Notes: generated by a model not told the origin, from the letters alone. Shown: positions 54,564 to 63,865, counted from the stretch's first letter. The stretch: DNA of 64,000 bases from Candidatus Opimibacter skivensis (GCA_016722045.1 JADKGY010000006.1:124001-188000), one strand, 5' to 3'. Program-made: numbers and translations.

Positions 54564-54650
54564 GACGATCGAGTGTCTCTGACCTCGAACATGGGTAAAT
54601 CATAAGTTGCGTTTTCGAGGTCGGTTCGAGGTCAGAGACACTCGAACGTC
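54564..54650. repeat. 27-bp inverted repeat
   Basis: Arms 54564-54590 and 54624-54650 pair at 26 of 27 positions (core CGAGTGTCTCTGACCTCG) around a 33-nt loop. No T tract follows. Confidence 0.9.
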
Positions 54651-54669
54651 CGGGTTTAAATCAGATTTT

Positions 54670-54764
54670 CATATCTCTGGTCGGGGTGTTTTGCAACTAC
54701 CCAAACCAAAGATATGCAGTTTAAAAAGTCAGGGCGGTTGCAAAACGCCCGAATTTTTAAACTG
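54670..54764. repeat. Two hairpins with complementary loops upstream of thrS
   Basis: Hairpin 1 (54670-54716): CATATCTCTGGT/ACCAAAGATATG plus inner GGGT/ACCC, loop GTTTTGCAACT. Hairpin 2 (54717-54764): CAGTTTAAAAA/TTTTTAAACTG plus inner GGGCG/CGCCC, loop GTTGCAAAA. The loops pair perfectly over nine bases (54689-54697 with 54737-54745). The inner parts are related in inverted orientation. Confidence 0.85.
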
Positions 54765-54891
54765 AAACTTCTCAATCTTGGTAAAAACCCTGTAGAGGCA
54801 GAGCTACCTCCTACCTTGTGAAAAATCAATCCCTGTATATTATCAAGTTCAAATTACCCTTCGCCTAAACCTTAGCCTTAGCCTTTTACTT

Positions 54892-54899
54892 TATCTTTG
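54892..54899 (+). promoter_or_regulatory. -7 element immediately before thrS
   Basis: TATCTTTG matches TAnnTTTG and ends 4 bp before the thrS ATG at 54904, so the transcript would start at or next to the start codon. No clear TTTG -33 element is seen. Confidence 0.45.
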
Positions 54900-54903
54900 C
54901 CCC

Positions 54904-56826
54904 ATGATAAAAATCACACTACCCGATGGTTCGGTCAGAGAGTATGAGGCGGGAACCACATCCATGGACATCGCGAGATCCATCAGTGAAGGCTTGGCAC
55001 GTAATGTATTAGCTGCAAAAGTTAATGGCGAAATATGGGATGCATCCCGTTCGATCAATACAGATTCGACTTTACAACTACTGACCTGGAATGATACGGG
55101 TGGGAAATTTGCCTTCTGGCATAGCTCGGCTCATCTTATGGCTGAAGCCCTGGAGAGCTTATATCCGGGAGTGAAATTCGGAATCGGTCCTGCGATCGAA
55201 AATGGCTTCTATTATGATATAGATCTTGGTGAACGTTCATTGTCACCGGAAGAGCTTCCGAAGATTGAAGAGAAGATGCTTGAACTGGCGCGTCAGAAAA
55301 ATGAATTCAAACGTAGCAATGTCAGTAAAAGTGAGGCTGTAGATTATTTCAGAAAAAAGGATGACGAGTATAAATTGGAATTGCTTCAGGATCTGACAGA
55401 CGGTGAAATCACATTTTATCAGCAGGGAAATTTTGTTGATTTATGTCGTGGCCCGCATATTCCAACTACCGAAAAAATAAAAGCTGTCAAGCTCACCAAC
55501 ATCGCTGGTGCTTACTGGCGAGGTGATGAAAAAAGAAAACAACTCACACGGATTTACGGTATCACATTTCCGCAGCAGAAAGAACTGACTGAATATCTAG
55601 CGTTGCTTGAAGAAGCAAAAAAACGTGATCATCGCAAGCTTGGTGCTGAATTGGAATTATTTGCATTTTCAGAACGTGTAGGCGCAGGCCTTGTATTGTG
55701 GTTGCCAAAAGGAACCGTCGTCAGAAATCGTCTGCAGAATTTTTTACGCAAAGAACAATCGAAGAGAGGATACCAGGAAGTAATGACTCCGCATATCGGA
55801 AAGAAGAATTATATGTGACATCAGGCCATTATGAAAATACGGAGCGGATAGTTTTCAACCGATCCATACACCGAAAGAAGGTGAAGAATTTTTATTAAAA
55901 CCAATGAATTGTCCTCATCACTGTGAGATCTATGGTCACAAACCGCATTCGTATCGTGATCTACCGATCAGGATTTCTGAATTTGGTACAGTGTATCGAT
56001 ATGAGCAAAGCGGTGAATTGCATGGCTTGTCACGTGTGAGAGGATTTACACAGGATGATGCACATATTTTTGTACACCTGAGCAGGTGAGGGAAGAATTT
56101 TTGAATGTGCTTGAATTGACAAAGCTTGTGATTGCAAAAGCAGGTTTTGAAAAATTCACTGCGCAAATTTCACTGCGTGATCTGAGCAAGCCTGAAAAAT
56201 ATCTGGGTGATCCAGAAAATTTTGCAAAAGCAGAACAAGCCATTATTGATGCTGTAGCAGAAGCTGGTCTTGATGCAGTGCAGGTTCCGGGTGAAGCTGC
56301 ATTCTATGGACCTAAACTTGACTTCATGATACGCGATGCCATCGGTCGTCAATGGCAACTGGGAACCATTCAAGTTGACTATAATCTCCCGGAGAGATTT
56401 CAGTTAGAATATATAGGCGCAGACAATCAACCTCACCGTCCGGTGATGATCCACCGTGCTCCTTTCGGAAGCATGGAAAGATTCATCAGTATTCTTATCG
56501 AACATACAACTGGAAAACTTCCTCTATGGTTAGCACCGGATCAATTTGCAGTACTTCCTATCGGTGAAGGGCATATTGAATATTGCAAAAATGTTTTGGC
56601 TCAACTTGAAGAAGCAGGCCTATCCGGATATGTAGATGATCGCAATGAAACGATAGGACGAAAGATCAGAGATACGGAGATGAAGAAAGTGCCTTATATG
56701 CTGATCGCAGGGGATAAAGAAATGGCTGACAATGTTGTGGCGCTGAGAAGACAAGGCGAAGGTGATAAGGGTGCGGTATCAGTGAAAGAATTTGAGGGAC
56801 AGTTGTTGAAAGAGATTGCGCTGTGA
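54904..56826 (+). CDS. thrS: Threonyl-tRNA synthetase, three single-base frame breaks
   Basis: About 640 codons when corrected. Charges tRNA-Thr. TGS domain (residues 1-60, ITLPDGSVREYEAG), editing domain (HSSAHLMAEAL), class II core with zinc site MNCPHHCEIYGHKPHS, motif 2 VYRYEQSGELHGLSRVRGF, QDDAHIF, motif 3 HRAPFGSMERFISILIEH, and the anticodon-binding domain (APDQFAVLPIG to end). The frame is lost at 55806 (one G missing), 55834-55837 (one A missing) and 56077-56078 (one C missing); each fix restores the family sequence exactly. An essential enzyme with otherwise perfect conservation, so these are read as consensus errors. Confidence 0.9.
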
Positions 56827-57199
56827 TTAATTTGCGAAAATTTGCGGTACGAATTTTGAAAAGAGGACGCGGATCATTTAAGAAATGATATGATCAATTT
56901 CCAAAATCGAAGTCAATTGAATACGACGACAGATCTTAATAAATCTTAATTTTTCTTATTTAATCCTCGTCCTCTTATTTTTTATTCTATTTCATCATTC
57001 AAAATTCAGAATTCGATAATTAAAATTCTATTCGGGTTTCTTTGTTAGCCATTTGTTAAAGATTATATAGTCAGTCAAATTATTATTCAAACCAAATCAG
57101 TGAATAATGTAACCAATACATGTAATAGTGTAAACTATTTGGTCCCGGAGGAGCAATCTTTGTGGGTGCTAATTAAGGCACGTTATAAAACTAAATACA
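56827..57199. other. 373-bp intergenic region with fold-back element
   Basis: Holds a TTTGCGAAAATTTGCGG word, the fold-back element copy 2 and AATTCAAAATTCAGAATTCG-type words near 57000. No gene is seen. Confidence 0.6.
56864..56973. repeat. Fold-back element, copy 2
   Basis: 110-bp copy; ends AAGAGGACGCGGAT and ATCCTCGTCCTCTT pair, with AAATCTTAATTTTTCTTA inside as in copies 1 and 3. Confidence 0.75.
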
Positions 57200-57976
57200 T
57201 TGAAAAATATTCGAATAGTACTCCCCATTATAGCATTGCTTTTTTTGGGTTTGATGATCAGTTGTGAAAAGGAAGCTGTTACACCTGATGCATCACAAGA
57301 AGTATCAAATTTTAAGTTAACTCCAACCGGCGCAGTGAATCTGCTGAGTGCAGCTAACTTTGCGATTCTATCTAAATCCGGAATCACAGATGTGCCACGA
57401 TCCGCTATTACCGGACATATCGGAACAAGCCCAATCACAGGTGCTGCTTTACTGGTCAATTGCGCTGAAGTAACAGGTGCAATATTCACTGTGGATGGTG
57501 CTGGTCCACTTCCATGCAGAATTGTAAATCCAAGTTTTTTAACTACATCGGTTCTCAATATGGAAGCGGCGTATGATAATGCAGCCGGTCGAACAAATCC
57601 AAATTATGTAAATCTGGGTGCAGGAAATATTGGAGGATTGACCTTAAGACCAGGCCTTTACAAATGGACTACAGGGTTAAATATTCCAACAAATGTAACG
57701 CTGTCGGGAGGATCACGTGATGTCTGGATATTCCAGATTGCCGGCACGCTTACAGTAGCTTCTGCCGTTAATGTTATCCTTAGCGGAGGTGCTCAAGCCA
57801 AGAATATTTTCTGGCAGGTAGCCGGAGCTGCAACGCTGGGCACAACAAGTCATTTTGAAGGCAATATATTGGGCAAAACAGGTATCAATATGCAGACAGG
57901 TGCTTCTATCAATGGAAGATTATTAGCGCAAACAGCAGTCACACTACAAATGAATACAGTGGTTAAACCACAATAA
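57200..57976 (+). CDS. DUF3494 ice-binding-type lipoprotein
   Basis: 258 residues from a TTG at 57200. Lipoprotein signal with lipobox LMISC (Cys ~21). The mature part is a DUF3494 beta-solenoid domain: NLLSAANFAILSKSGITDV, GHIGTSPITG, LGAGNIGGLTLRPGLYKWTTG, DVWIFQIAGTLTV and FEGNILGKTGINMQTGASINGRLLAQ are the family hallmarks. Members with proven function bind ice and stop recrystallisation; others may be adhesins. Lipid-anchoring would place it on a membrane rather than free. Followed by a terminator; single-gene unit. Confidence 0.9.
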   Translation: MKNIRIVLPIIALLFLGLMISCEKEAVTPDASQEVSNFKLTPTGAVNLLSAANFAILSKSGITDVPRSAITGHIGTSPITGAALLVNCAEVTGAIFTVDGAGPLPCRIVNPSFLTTSVLNMEAAYDNAAGRTNPNYVNLGAGNIGGLTLRPGLYKWTTGLNIPTNVTLSGGSRDVWIFQIAGTLTVASAVNVILSGGAQAKNIFWQVAGAATLGTTSHFEGNILGKTGINMQTGASINGRLLAQTAVTLQMNTVVKPQ

Positions 57977-58282
57977 CCAAAAATCTTAAAAAAGTTGAAT
58001 TAAGGCTGTCTCCAAAGGGCAGCCTTTTTTTTTGGGTGAATACAGCACCTCGCACTAGCCGTAGAAAGGATTATCCAGCTCTCTAAGAAAGTTAATCATG
58101 AAAACTCATGATGATCATGATGATCTGCGTTCAATTTCTTTTTATTGAGTACTGTCAGTTCTGGCCAATTTGTTTTTGTATTTTTATATTATCATTTTTA
58201 GCACACTTTGTCACAAACAAGTCATTAATAAGCCTTCTGTAAAAATTTTAATTGTTCAAAGAAAATCTTTAAACCAACTATC
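57977..58282. other. 306-bp gap with terminator and a TCATGA element
   Basis: Apart from the terminator at 58002 and the element at 58091-58135 (inverted relative to 22071-22118), nothing gene-like is seen. Confidence 0.6.
58002..58033 (+). terminator. Terminator after the DUF3494 gene
   Basis: AAGGCTGTC/GGCAGCCTT stem (one G-T pair) with a TCCAAAG-type loop and T9. Confidence 0.88.
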
Positions 58283-58705
58283 ATGACCAGGTACAAGATT
58301 ATTGTTCTCATAGGTTTATTTTCATTTCCTACCAGAGTTGTCTTAAGCCAGACAAATTTTGACTCGATTACGATCGTGAGTAAATACAGTCTTTATTTTT
58401 TAAAAAATGGAAAAAGATTATCTCCCGGGAAACTGGTCACTGCCGTTAAATCCAATCCTGAAGCATATGCCATTCTGAAACATGCAAAAGATAGTCGTGA
58501 CATAGGCATGATATTGGGTTGTATAGGTGGCTTTATGGTGGGCTATACAGTTGGCCTATCCTTTGGTGAAAGAAAACTTGATAAACTAGACTTAGCCGCC
58601 GGAGGCGCCCTGGTACTGTTTTCAATTCCCTTTTCTATTGGTTTTTCAGCCAAATCGTATAAAGCTGTTAAAATTTATAATGCTGGAATAAGGGAAACTC
58701 GATAA
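58283..58705 (+). CDS. Small exported/membrane protein of unknown function
   Basis: 140 residues: signal peptide (IIVLIGLFSFPTRVVLSQ), a segment KYSLYFLKNGKRLSPGKLVTA, then two hydrophobic Gly-rich helices (GMILGCIGGFMVGYTVGLSFG and LAAGGALVLFSIPFSIGFSA) and a short tail SYKAVKIYNAG. This layout is common in small Bacteroidota proteins without known role. Single gene, 58 nt of flanking AT-rich DNA upstream. Confidence 0.65.
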   Translation: MTRYKIIVLIGLFSFPTRVVLSQTNFDSITIVSKYSLYFLKNGKRLSPGKLVTAVKSNPEAYAILKHAKDSRDIGMILGCIGGFMVGYTVGLSFGERKLDKLDLAAGGALVLFSIPFSIGFSAKSYKAVKIYNAGIRETR

Positions 58706-58803
58706 CAAACTTGATAACATTGTCGGATTGTGGTCAGGATTTAGTTAAAAGGAGAATAATTTGCCTGAATTTGCGGAAATTTGCGGCAAGAATTTTGAAA
58801 AGG

Positions 58804-58961
58804 AGGACGCAGATAAAATTAGAAAAAATAGGATCACTTTTCAGGAAATGCTTGTCTCTCCTTTTGAAATTAAATCTTAATTAATCTTAATTTTTCTTAC
58901 CTGATGCTTCGACCTGCTTTCCCTCATCCTCGGCCTATAGCTCAGCAATTGTCCGCGTCCT
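58804..58961. repeat. Fold-back element, copy 3
   Basis: 158-bp copy with AGGACGC / GCGTCCT ends, AAATCTTAATTTTTCTTA inside, and the ATGCTTCGACCTGCTTTCC to TAGCTCAGCAA segment shared with copy 1 (40667-40707) and, inverted, with 26925-26972. Confidence 0.75.
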
Positions 58962-58992
58962 TTTTTATTTATTTTTTGATGAATTTCCAGAT

Positions 58993-61900
58993 ATGAAAAA
59001 ATATAGCTCCCTTTTATTCTCCATTCTTGTCTGTTCAAGTCTATTCGCTCAACCCTGGACAAAAAATTTACCAAAAGAAAAGTCCCGTTCAGAGCTCACC
59101 TTCTTTGAATATCAAAATGCTTTCGAAGAGTATTGGGCACCCTTCCGTTTAGAGAAAGGATACTACATGGAAAATGGTACAAAGAAAAAAGCGAGAGGAT
59201 GGAAACAATTCAAACGCTGGGAATATGCCATGCAAAGCCAGATCAATCCACTCACCGGGGAGTTTCCAAAAAAGACAGCGCAACAGGTAGTTGATGAATT
59301 TAATTTATCGCATGCACATACCCGTTCTTTATTCCCTGCAAACTGGACATCTTTAGGCCCTGACAATTCAAATAGTGGATATTCAGGTGTAGGCCGTATC
59401 AACTGCGTGGCATTTCATCCCGGCGACATAAATACATACTGGGCAGGTGCTGCTGCCGGAGGATTGTGGGTGACACATGACAATGGTTCTACATGGACAT
59501 GTCTCACTGATCAGAATGGTGTACTTGCGGTGAGCAATATTATTATTCCACCGGATTATGAATCTTCTCATACCATCTACATCGGTACCGGTGACAGAGA
59601 ATCATATGACAATCGCAGCATCGGTGTACTCAAATCAACAGACAGTGGTCAATCATGGAATGAAACAGGACTAAGTTATTCCATTTATGATAATGAAATG
59701 GTCAATCGAATTCTCATTGATCCAAATAACAATGAGACATTATTAGCAGCTACCACAGAAGGCGTATTTAAAACAACTGATGGAGGAGCAACCTGGAATA
59801 CCCTATTAACAAATCTTGCATTTATCGATATGGAATTTCGGCCAGGCAATCCAAATATTATATATGGCTCTACAAAAGATGGAAGAATATTTGTTTCAAC
59901 TGACGGGTCTTCATTTGGTGCGCCTTCATTCGAAGATAGTGAAGCAAGCAGAATCGAACTTGCCGTTTCTCCAAATCAACCTACATGGGTTTATGCAGTG
60001 GCCGTCAATAGTGAGAGTGGTCTCTATGGTATCTACAAATCGATAAACAGCGGATCATCATTCGACCTCGTGCTGGATGGGAATGCAACAAATTTATTGT
60101 CCTACGAATCTGATGGCAGTGGAAGTGGTGGACAAGGCTATTATGATCTGTGCATCGCTGCATCTCCCACCAATGCAAACAATATAGTGGTAGGCGGCGT
60201 AAATACGTGGGGCTCTTCCAATGGTGGTAATTCATGGACACTACTCAATCACTGGTATGGTGATATGGCCCAGGCTGTTCATGCAGATAAACATTCTCTG
60301 ACGTATCGTGCGAATGGCGATGTGTTCGAAACGAATGATGGTGGTGTATACATATCTCAGAATAATGGAAATAACTGGGCTGATAAAACAAATGGCATCG
60401 TCATCAGTCAGATGTATAAGCTCGGTGTATCCCAAACTGATGGTGGAGATATCATCACGGGATTGCAAGACAATGGAACAAAGATTCATTCTGGTTCTAT
60501 TTGGTTTGATCAGATCGGTGGTGACGGGATGGAATGTCTGATCGATTATACGGATGCGGATATTCAATATGGTACATTGTATTATGGATCGATATTCCGC
60601 ACGATGAATCATTGGCAGAGCAGTGATGAAGTCACTGCGTTTGATGCAGGTGATGGTGCATGGATCACACCTTACATCATTGACCCTGTCGATCCGCAAA
60701 CATTGTATGCAGGTTATGCCGAAGTATGGAAATCGGGTGATCGCGGAAATAACTGGGAGAAGATCTCAAATTTTCATATTACGAACGGACTTATCCAATC
60801 GATGGCTATTTCATCATCGGATCCTCTTGTGATTTATATCGCCTTTAATTCCAATATCTGGAAGACTGTTGATGGTGGCGGACATTGGACAAACACTACA
60901 AATGATTTGCCTTCATCACAAGCGGATATCCGGTACATTACTGTCAAGAATAATGATCCGAATAAAGTGTGGGTTGCATTGAGTGGCTATTCTAATCCGG
61001 GTGTGTATGAATCCGATAATGGCGGAATGACATGGACGGATATTTCTCAGGGACTTCCTCCGATACCTGTGCACACCGTTGTGGAAAATAAATTATTGAT
61101 GTCGGACAATCTGTATGCGGGTACGGAGCTGGGTGTGTATTCTAAACGAGGGAATGAGGAGTGGACAAGATTCAGTAATGGCCTTCCGAATGTGATTGTC
61201 AATGAGCTTGAGATTTATTATGCACAGAATCCGATTGAAACGAAACTAAGAGCAGCGACGTACGGACGTGGACTATGGGAAACATCGATTCCATTTTCAT
61301 CAACTCCTGTCAGTACTCCTGAGAATGCGGATATATGTGAAGGCACAACGGCTTCATTGACCCTGCTTGAATTTGAAGGCGATGTACAATGGCAGACATC
61401 TGTGGATGGTGTGAATGGATGGGTTGATGTGAGTGATGGATCGGGTGCGAATACAGAAAACTATACAACCGGAATCCTGAATGGTACAACGTATTATCGA
61501 GCTGCTATCACTAATGGAGCGAATACAACATATTCGAATACATCAACAGTAAATGTCAATCCAACTCCTGATGCTGCGGGACCGATCGCAGGTGATACGA
61601 CAGTATGCCAGGGACAGCAGGATATCGTGTATAGTATAGAACCGATAGCGGAAGCAGGGATTTACATCTGGACATTGCCGAGTGGAATTACGGGGACAAG
61701 TAGTTCTGAAAGTATCACGGTAGATATAGGTGTAGGTACACAGGGTGGTACGATATCTGTTTTCGGAAGAAATTCTGTTTGTGATGGTGCATCATCTTCA
61801 TTTGATATCAGTGTATCACCGAGACCATCGAAGCCATTGATAGGTTCTATAGTGCAGCCTACATGTGCCAGCGAGACGGGCCAGGTCACGCTGAATAATC

Positions 61901-62538
61901 TTCCTTCATCGGGTGAATGGACGGTGACAAGTATACCTGATGGACTTACATTGAATGGTACAGGTACGAGTGTAATCGTAAGTGGTCTTGAACCCGGTAA
62001 CCATTCGTTTACGATCACTAATCAGGGTGGTTGTGTGTCTGCCGCGTCGAGTACGATCGTGATCCATGCGCACGCATTTATGCCACCTGCGCCTTTAGTC
62101 ACAGTCAATGGAGCTCTGCTACACTCTGATGCGCCTGTGGGTAATCAGTGGTATGATGGTAATGGTATTATTGCCGGAGAAACTGCACAGGACTTCATAG
62201 CGCCACAAACTGGTGATTATTATACTATTGTGACATTGAATGGATGTACATCGGATACGTCTAATGTGGTGATCATTGATTTCACCGCTATTGATCCGGT
62301 GGAGTCAGGAAATAAAATAAAAGTATATCCGAATCCGGTGAAAGATGAATTGATGATTGAGATGCCTGGGAATAAGGAGAGTGTGAAGTTTGAGATATTG
62401 AATTCTGTGGGGCAGGTTGTTTATAAAGGGCATATGACGGAGAAAGTAATTGTGAAGATGACGAAGTATTGGGCGGGGGCGTATGTGATAAAAGTGAGTG
62501 GGGAGAATGGGGGTGTTAGAAGGATAATAAAAGGGTAA
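58993..62538 (+). CDS. Large T9SS type A protein with BNR/sortilin-like beta-propeller
   Basis: 1,181 residues. Signal peptide ends SSLFAQ. Residues ~110-760 hold many Asp-box (BNR) repeats, SxDxGxxW-type: THDNGSTWT, STDSGQSWNE, TTDGGATWN, SGDRGNNWEKI, TVDGGGHWT and SDNGGMTWTD. These form a sialidase/VPS10-like propeller. Next come Ig/PKD-like domains (~770-1090, e.g. GDTTVCQGQQDIVYSIEP), then the T9SS sorting domain from KIKVYPNPVKDELMIE to the end. Catalytic residues of sialidases are not evident, so binding or xyloglucanase-like activity remains open. The stop TAA begins an AAGGCAGAAG repeat. Confidence 0.86.
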   Translation: MKKYSSLLFSILVCSSLFAQPWTKNLPKEKSRSELTFFEYQNAFEEYWAPFRLEKGYYMENGTKKKARGWKQFKRWEYAMQSQINPLTGEFPKKTAQQVVDEFNLSHAHTRSLFPANWTSLGPDNSNSGYSGVGRINCVAFHPGDINTYWAGAAAGGLWVTHDNGSTWTCLTDQNGVLAVSNIIIPPDYESSHTIYIGTGDRESYDNRSIGVLKSTDSGQSWNETGLSYSIYDNEMVNRILIDPNNNETLLAATTEGVFKTTDGGATWNTLLTNLAFIDMEFRPGNPNIIYGSTKDGRIFVSTDGSSFGAPSFEDSEASRIELAVSPNQPTWVYAVAVNSESGLYGIYKSINSGSSFDLVLDGNATNLLSYESDGSGSGGQGYYDLCIAASPTNANNIVVGGVNTWGSSNGGNSWTLLNHWYGDMAQAVHADKHSLTYRANGDVFETNDGGVYISQNNGNNWADKTNGIVISQMYKLGVSQTDGGDIITGLQDNGTKIHSGSIWFDQIGGDGMECLIDYTDADIQYGTLYYGSIFRTMNHWQSSDEVTAFDAGDGAWITPYIIDPVDPQTLYAGYAEVWKSGDRGNNWEKISNFHITNGLIQSMAISSSDPLVIYIAFNSNIWKTVDGGGHWTNTTNDLPSSQADIRYITVKNNDPNKVWVALSGYSNPGVYESDNGGMTWTDISQGLPPIPVHTVVENKLLMSDNLYAGTELGVYSKRGNEEWTRFSNGLPNVIVNELEIYYAQNPIETKLRAATYGRGLWETSIPFSSTPVSTPENADICEGTTASLTLLEFEGDVQWQTSVDGVNGWVDVSDGSGANTENYTTGILNGTTYYRAAITNGANTTYSNTSTVNVNPTPDAAGPIAGDTTVCQGQQDIVYSIEPIAEAGIYIWTLPSGITGTSSSESITVDIGVGTQGGTISVFGRNSVCDGASSSFDISVSPRPSKPLIGSIVQPTCASETGQVTLNNLPSSGEWTVTSIPDGLTLNGTGTSVIVSGLEPGNHSFTITNQGGCVSAASSTIVIHAHAFMPPAPLVTVNGALLHSDAPVGNQWYDGNGIIAGETAQDFIAPQTGDYYTIVTLNGCTSDTSNVVIIDFTAIDPVESGNKIKVYPNPVKDELMIEMPGNKESVKFEILNSVGQVVYKGHMTEKVIVKMTKYWAGAYVIKVSGENGGVRRIIKG

Positions 62539-62612
62539 AAAGGCAGAAGAGGCAAAGGGAATCTGGAATAACGAATAAGGAATATGGAAATAAGAACGAG
62601 AATTGAGAATGG
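62524..62612 (+). repeat. Degenerate tandem words on the BNR-protein stop
   Basis: AAAAGGGTAAAAAGGCAGAAG then GGAATAACGAATAAGGAATA: units of the same two families seen after pyk and after the semialdehyde dehydrogenase. Confidence 0.5.
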
Positions 62613-62806
62613 GAAATAATTGTTATCAATTTGTCTATGTGGCAGCCCTTCTTTTCTAAGTGTCTACTGAATTGATTTAAGTTTCTAAGTGGTAAAAATT
62701 GCAAAAGAGGAAGCATTAAGATGAATTAGCGGCTGAAGAAAAATCAATAGACAAAAATATTTTTTGCTTTGCCCTGGCGACATTTTCAGAATTATAAATT
62801 TACAGC

Positions 62807-63388
62807 ATGAACAAAACCCGTCTCGAAGCTTTCAGCGATGGTGTGCTCGCTATCGTCATCACGATCATGGTCCTGGAATTTAAAGTACCTCATGGGGCTG
62901 AATGGAGTGACCTTGTTCCCCTGATCCCCATCGTGCTGAGTTATGTGTTGAGTTTTATTTATATAGGTATCTACTGGAATAATCACCATCACATGATGCA
63001 TACGGTGAAGTCCGTGACTGGTGATGTCCTGTGGGCAAACCTGCATTTGCTTTTCTGGTTATCTCTTGTTCCTTTCGTGACGGGGTGGATGGGCGAAAAT
63101 CATTTTGCCTCTGTTCCACTTGCTTTATACGGGCTTGTGCTGTTGATGGCAGCGATAGCCTATTTTGTTTTACAAACACGCATCATTAAAAATCACGGTC
63201 CTGATTCTATACTTGCGAAAGCTGTTGGGAATGACCTGAAAGGAAAGGCATCTCCGATCATCTATATACTCGGTATTATTTCCTGTTGGATCAATCCGTG
63301 GATCGCCGGAGGAGCTTATGTACTTGTCGCCTTGATCTGGCTGGTGCCTGACAAGCGGATTGAAATTATATTCAAGAATGAATTGTAA
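62807..63388 (+). CDS. TMEM175/DUF1211-family ion channel protein
   Basis: 193 residues, about six transmembrane helices. The N-terminal signature RLEAFSDGVLAIVITIMVLEF is the family's pore helix, as in prokaryotic TMEM175 potassium channels. WNNHHHMMHTVK and WANLHLLFWLSLVPF follow. These form homotetramers that leak potassium. Single gene; no regulator adjacent. Confidence 0.9.
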   Translation: MNKTRLEAFSDGVLAIVITIMVLEFKVPHGAEWSDLVPLIPIVLSYVLSFIYIGIYWNNHHHMMHTVKSVTGDVLWANLHLLFWLSLVPFVTGWMGENHFASVPLALYGLVLLMAAIAYFVLQTRIIKNHGPDSILAKAVGNDLKGKASPIIYILGIISCWINPWIAGGAYVLVALIWLVPDKRIEIIFKNEL

Positions 63389-63399
63389 ATGATTTAAAA

Positions 63400-63591
63400 C
63401 TAAAGCGCAAAACTTTCCCCACATTTTCTGCATGTAATCCCATGCACTTTCCTCCCACAGTGCTCACAATGCGCACTCCCTCCTACCTCGTCATCCCATC
63501 GTACGACTCCCTGACAATAATCACAATGGGTTTTGTCCGTGACAAATCCACAAGCCGGGCATTGGTATCCCAGGACAGGTCCTTGTTCCAT
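63400..63591 (-). CDS. Small double zinc-ribbon protein
   Basis: 63 residues with four CxxC pairs: CPACG, CDYC, CEHCG and CRKCG, enough for two zinc ribbons. The spacing is like rubredoxin-type or DUF-class small zinc proteins; function unknown. It converges with the channel gene, 11 bp between stops. Confidence 0.7.
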   Translation of the reverse strand: MEQGPVLGYQCPACGFVTDKTHCDYCQGVVRWDDEVGGSAHCEHCGRKVHGITCRKCGESFAL

Positions 63592-63771
63592 AAGTAAAAT
63601 TTCATTTATTATCTGAGAAAGATAGTTGTCTAATCAGCTCCCAACTTAAAGAATTAGGTTGGATATAAAAAATCTTATAAACTGTTTTTAAATATATTAA
63701 CTTAGACCTCCATCACAATTTTACATCCCTATTAATCACATTTCAATTCACCCATGCAATCAAACTCACGT

Positions 63772-63850
63772 TTCACGTCTCACGACTCACGTGATGAGGC
63801 TGAACATAGCATACCCACTACTCACTCACAATTCACTATTCACTAATGAC
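63772..63850. repeat. Tandem words before the last gene
   Basis: CACGTTTCACGTCTCACGACTCACG-type words (63765-63792) then CACTACTCACTCACAATTCACTATTCAC (63817-63845), ending about 20 bp before the ATG at 63866. Confidence 0.6.
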
Positions 63851-63865
63851 GATAAACTTTCACAC

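Noticed and set aside
54511..54903. T-box or other tRNA-sensing leader before thrS
   Set aside because: No T-box consensus or specifier-type architecture was recognised; the hairpins look more like an inverted repeat pair.
54904..56826. thrS as a pseudogene
   Set aside because: Three one-base fixes restore every conserved motif of an essential enzyme and neighbouring genes show the same error type.
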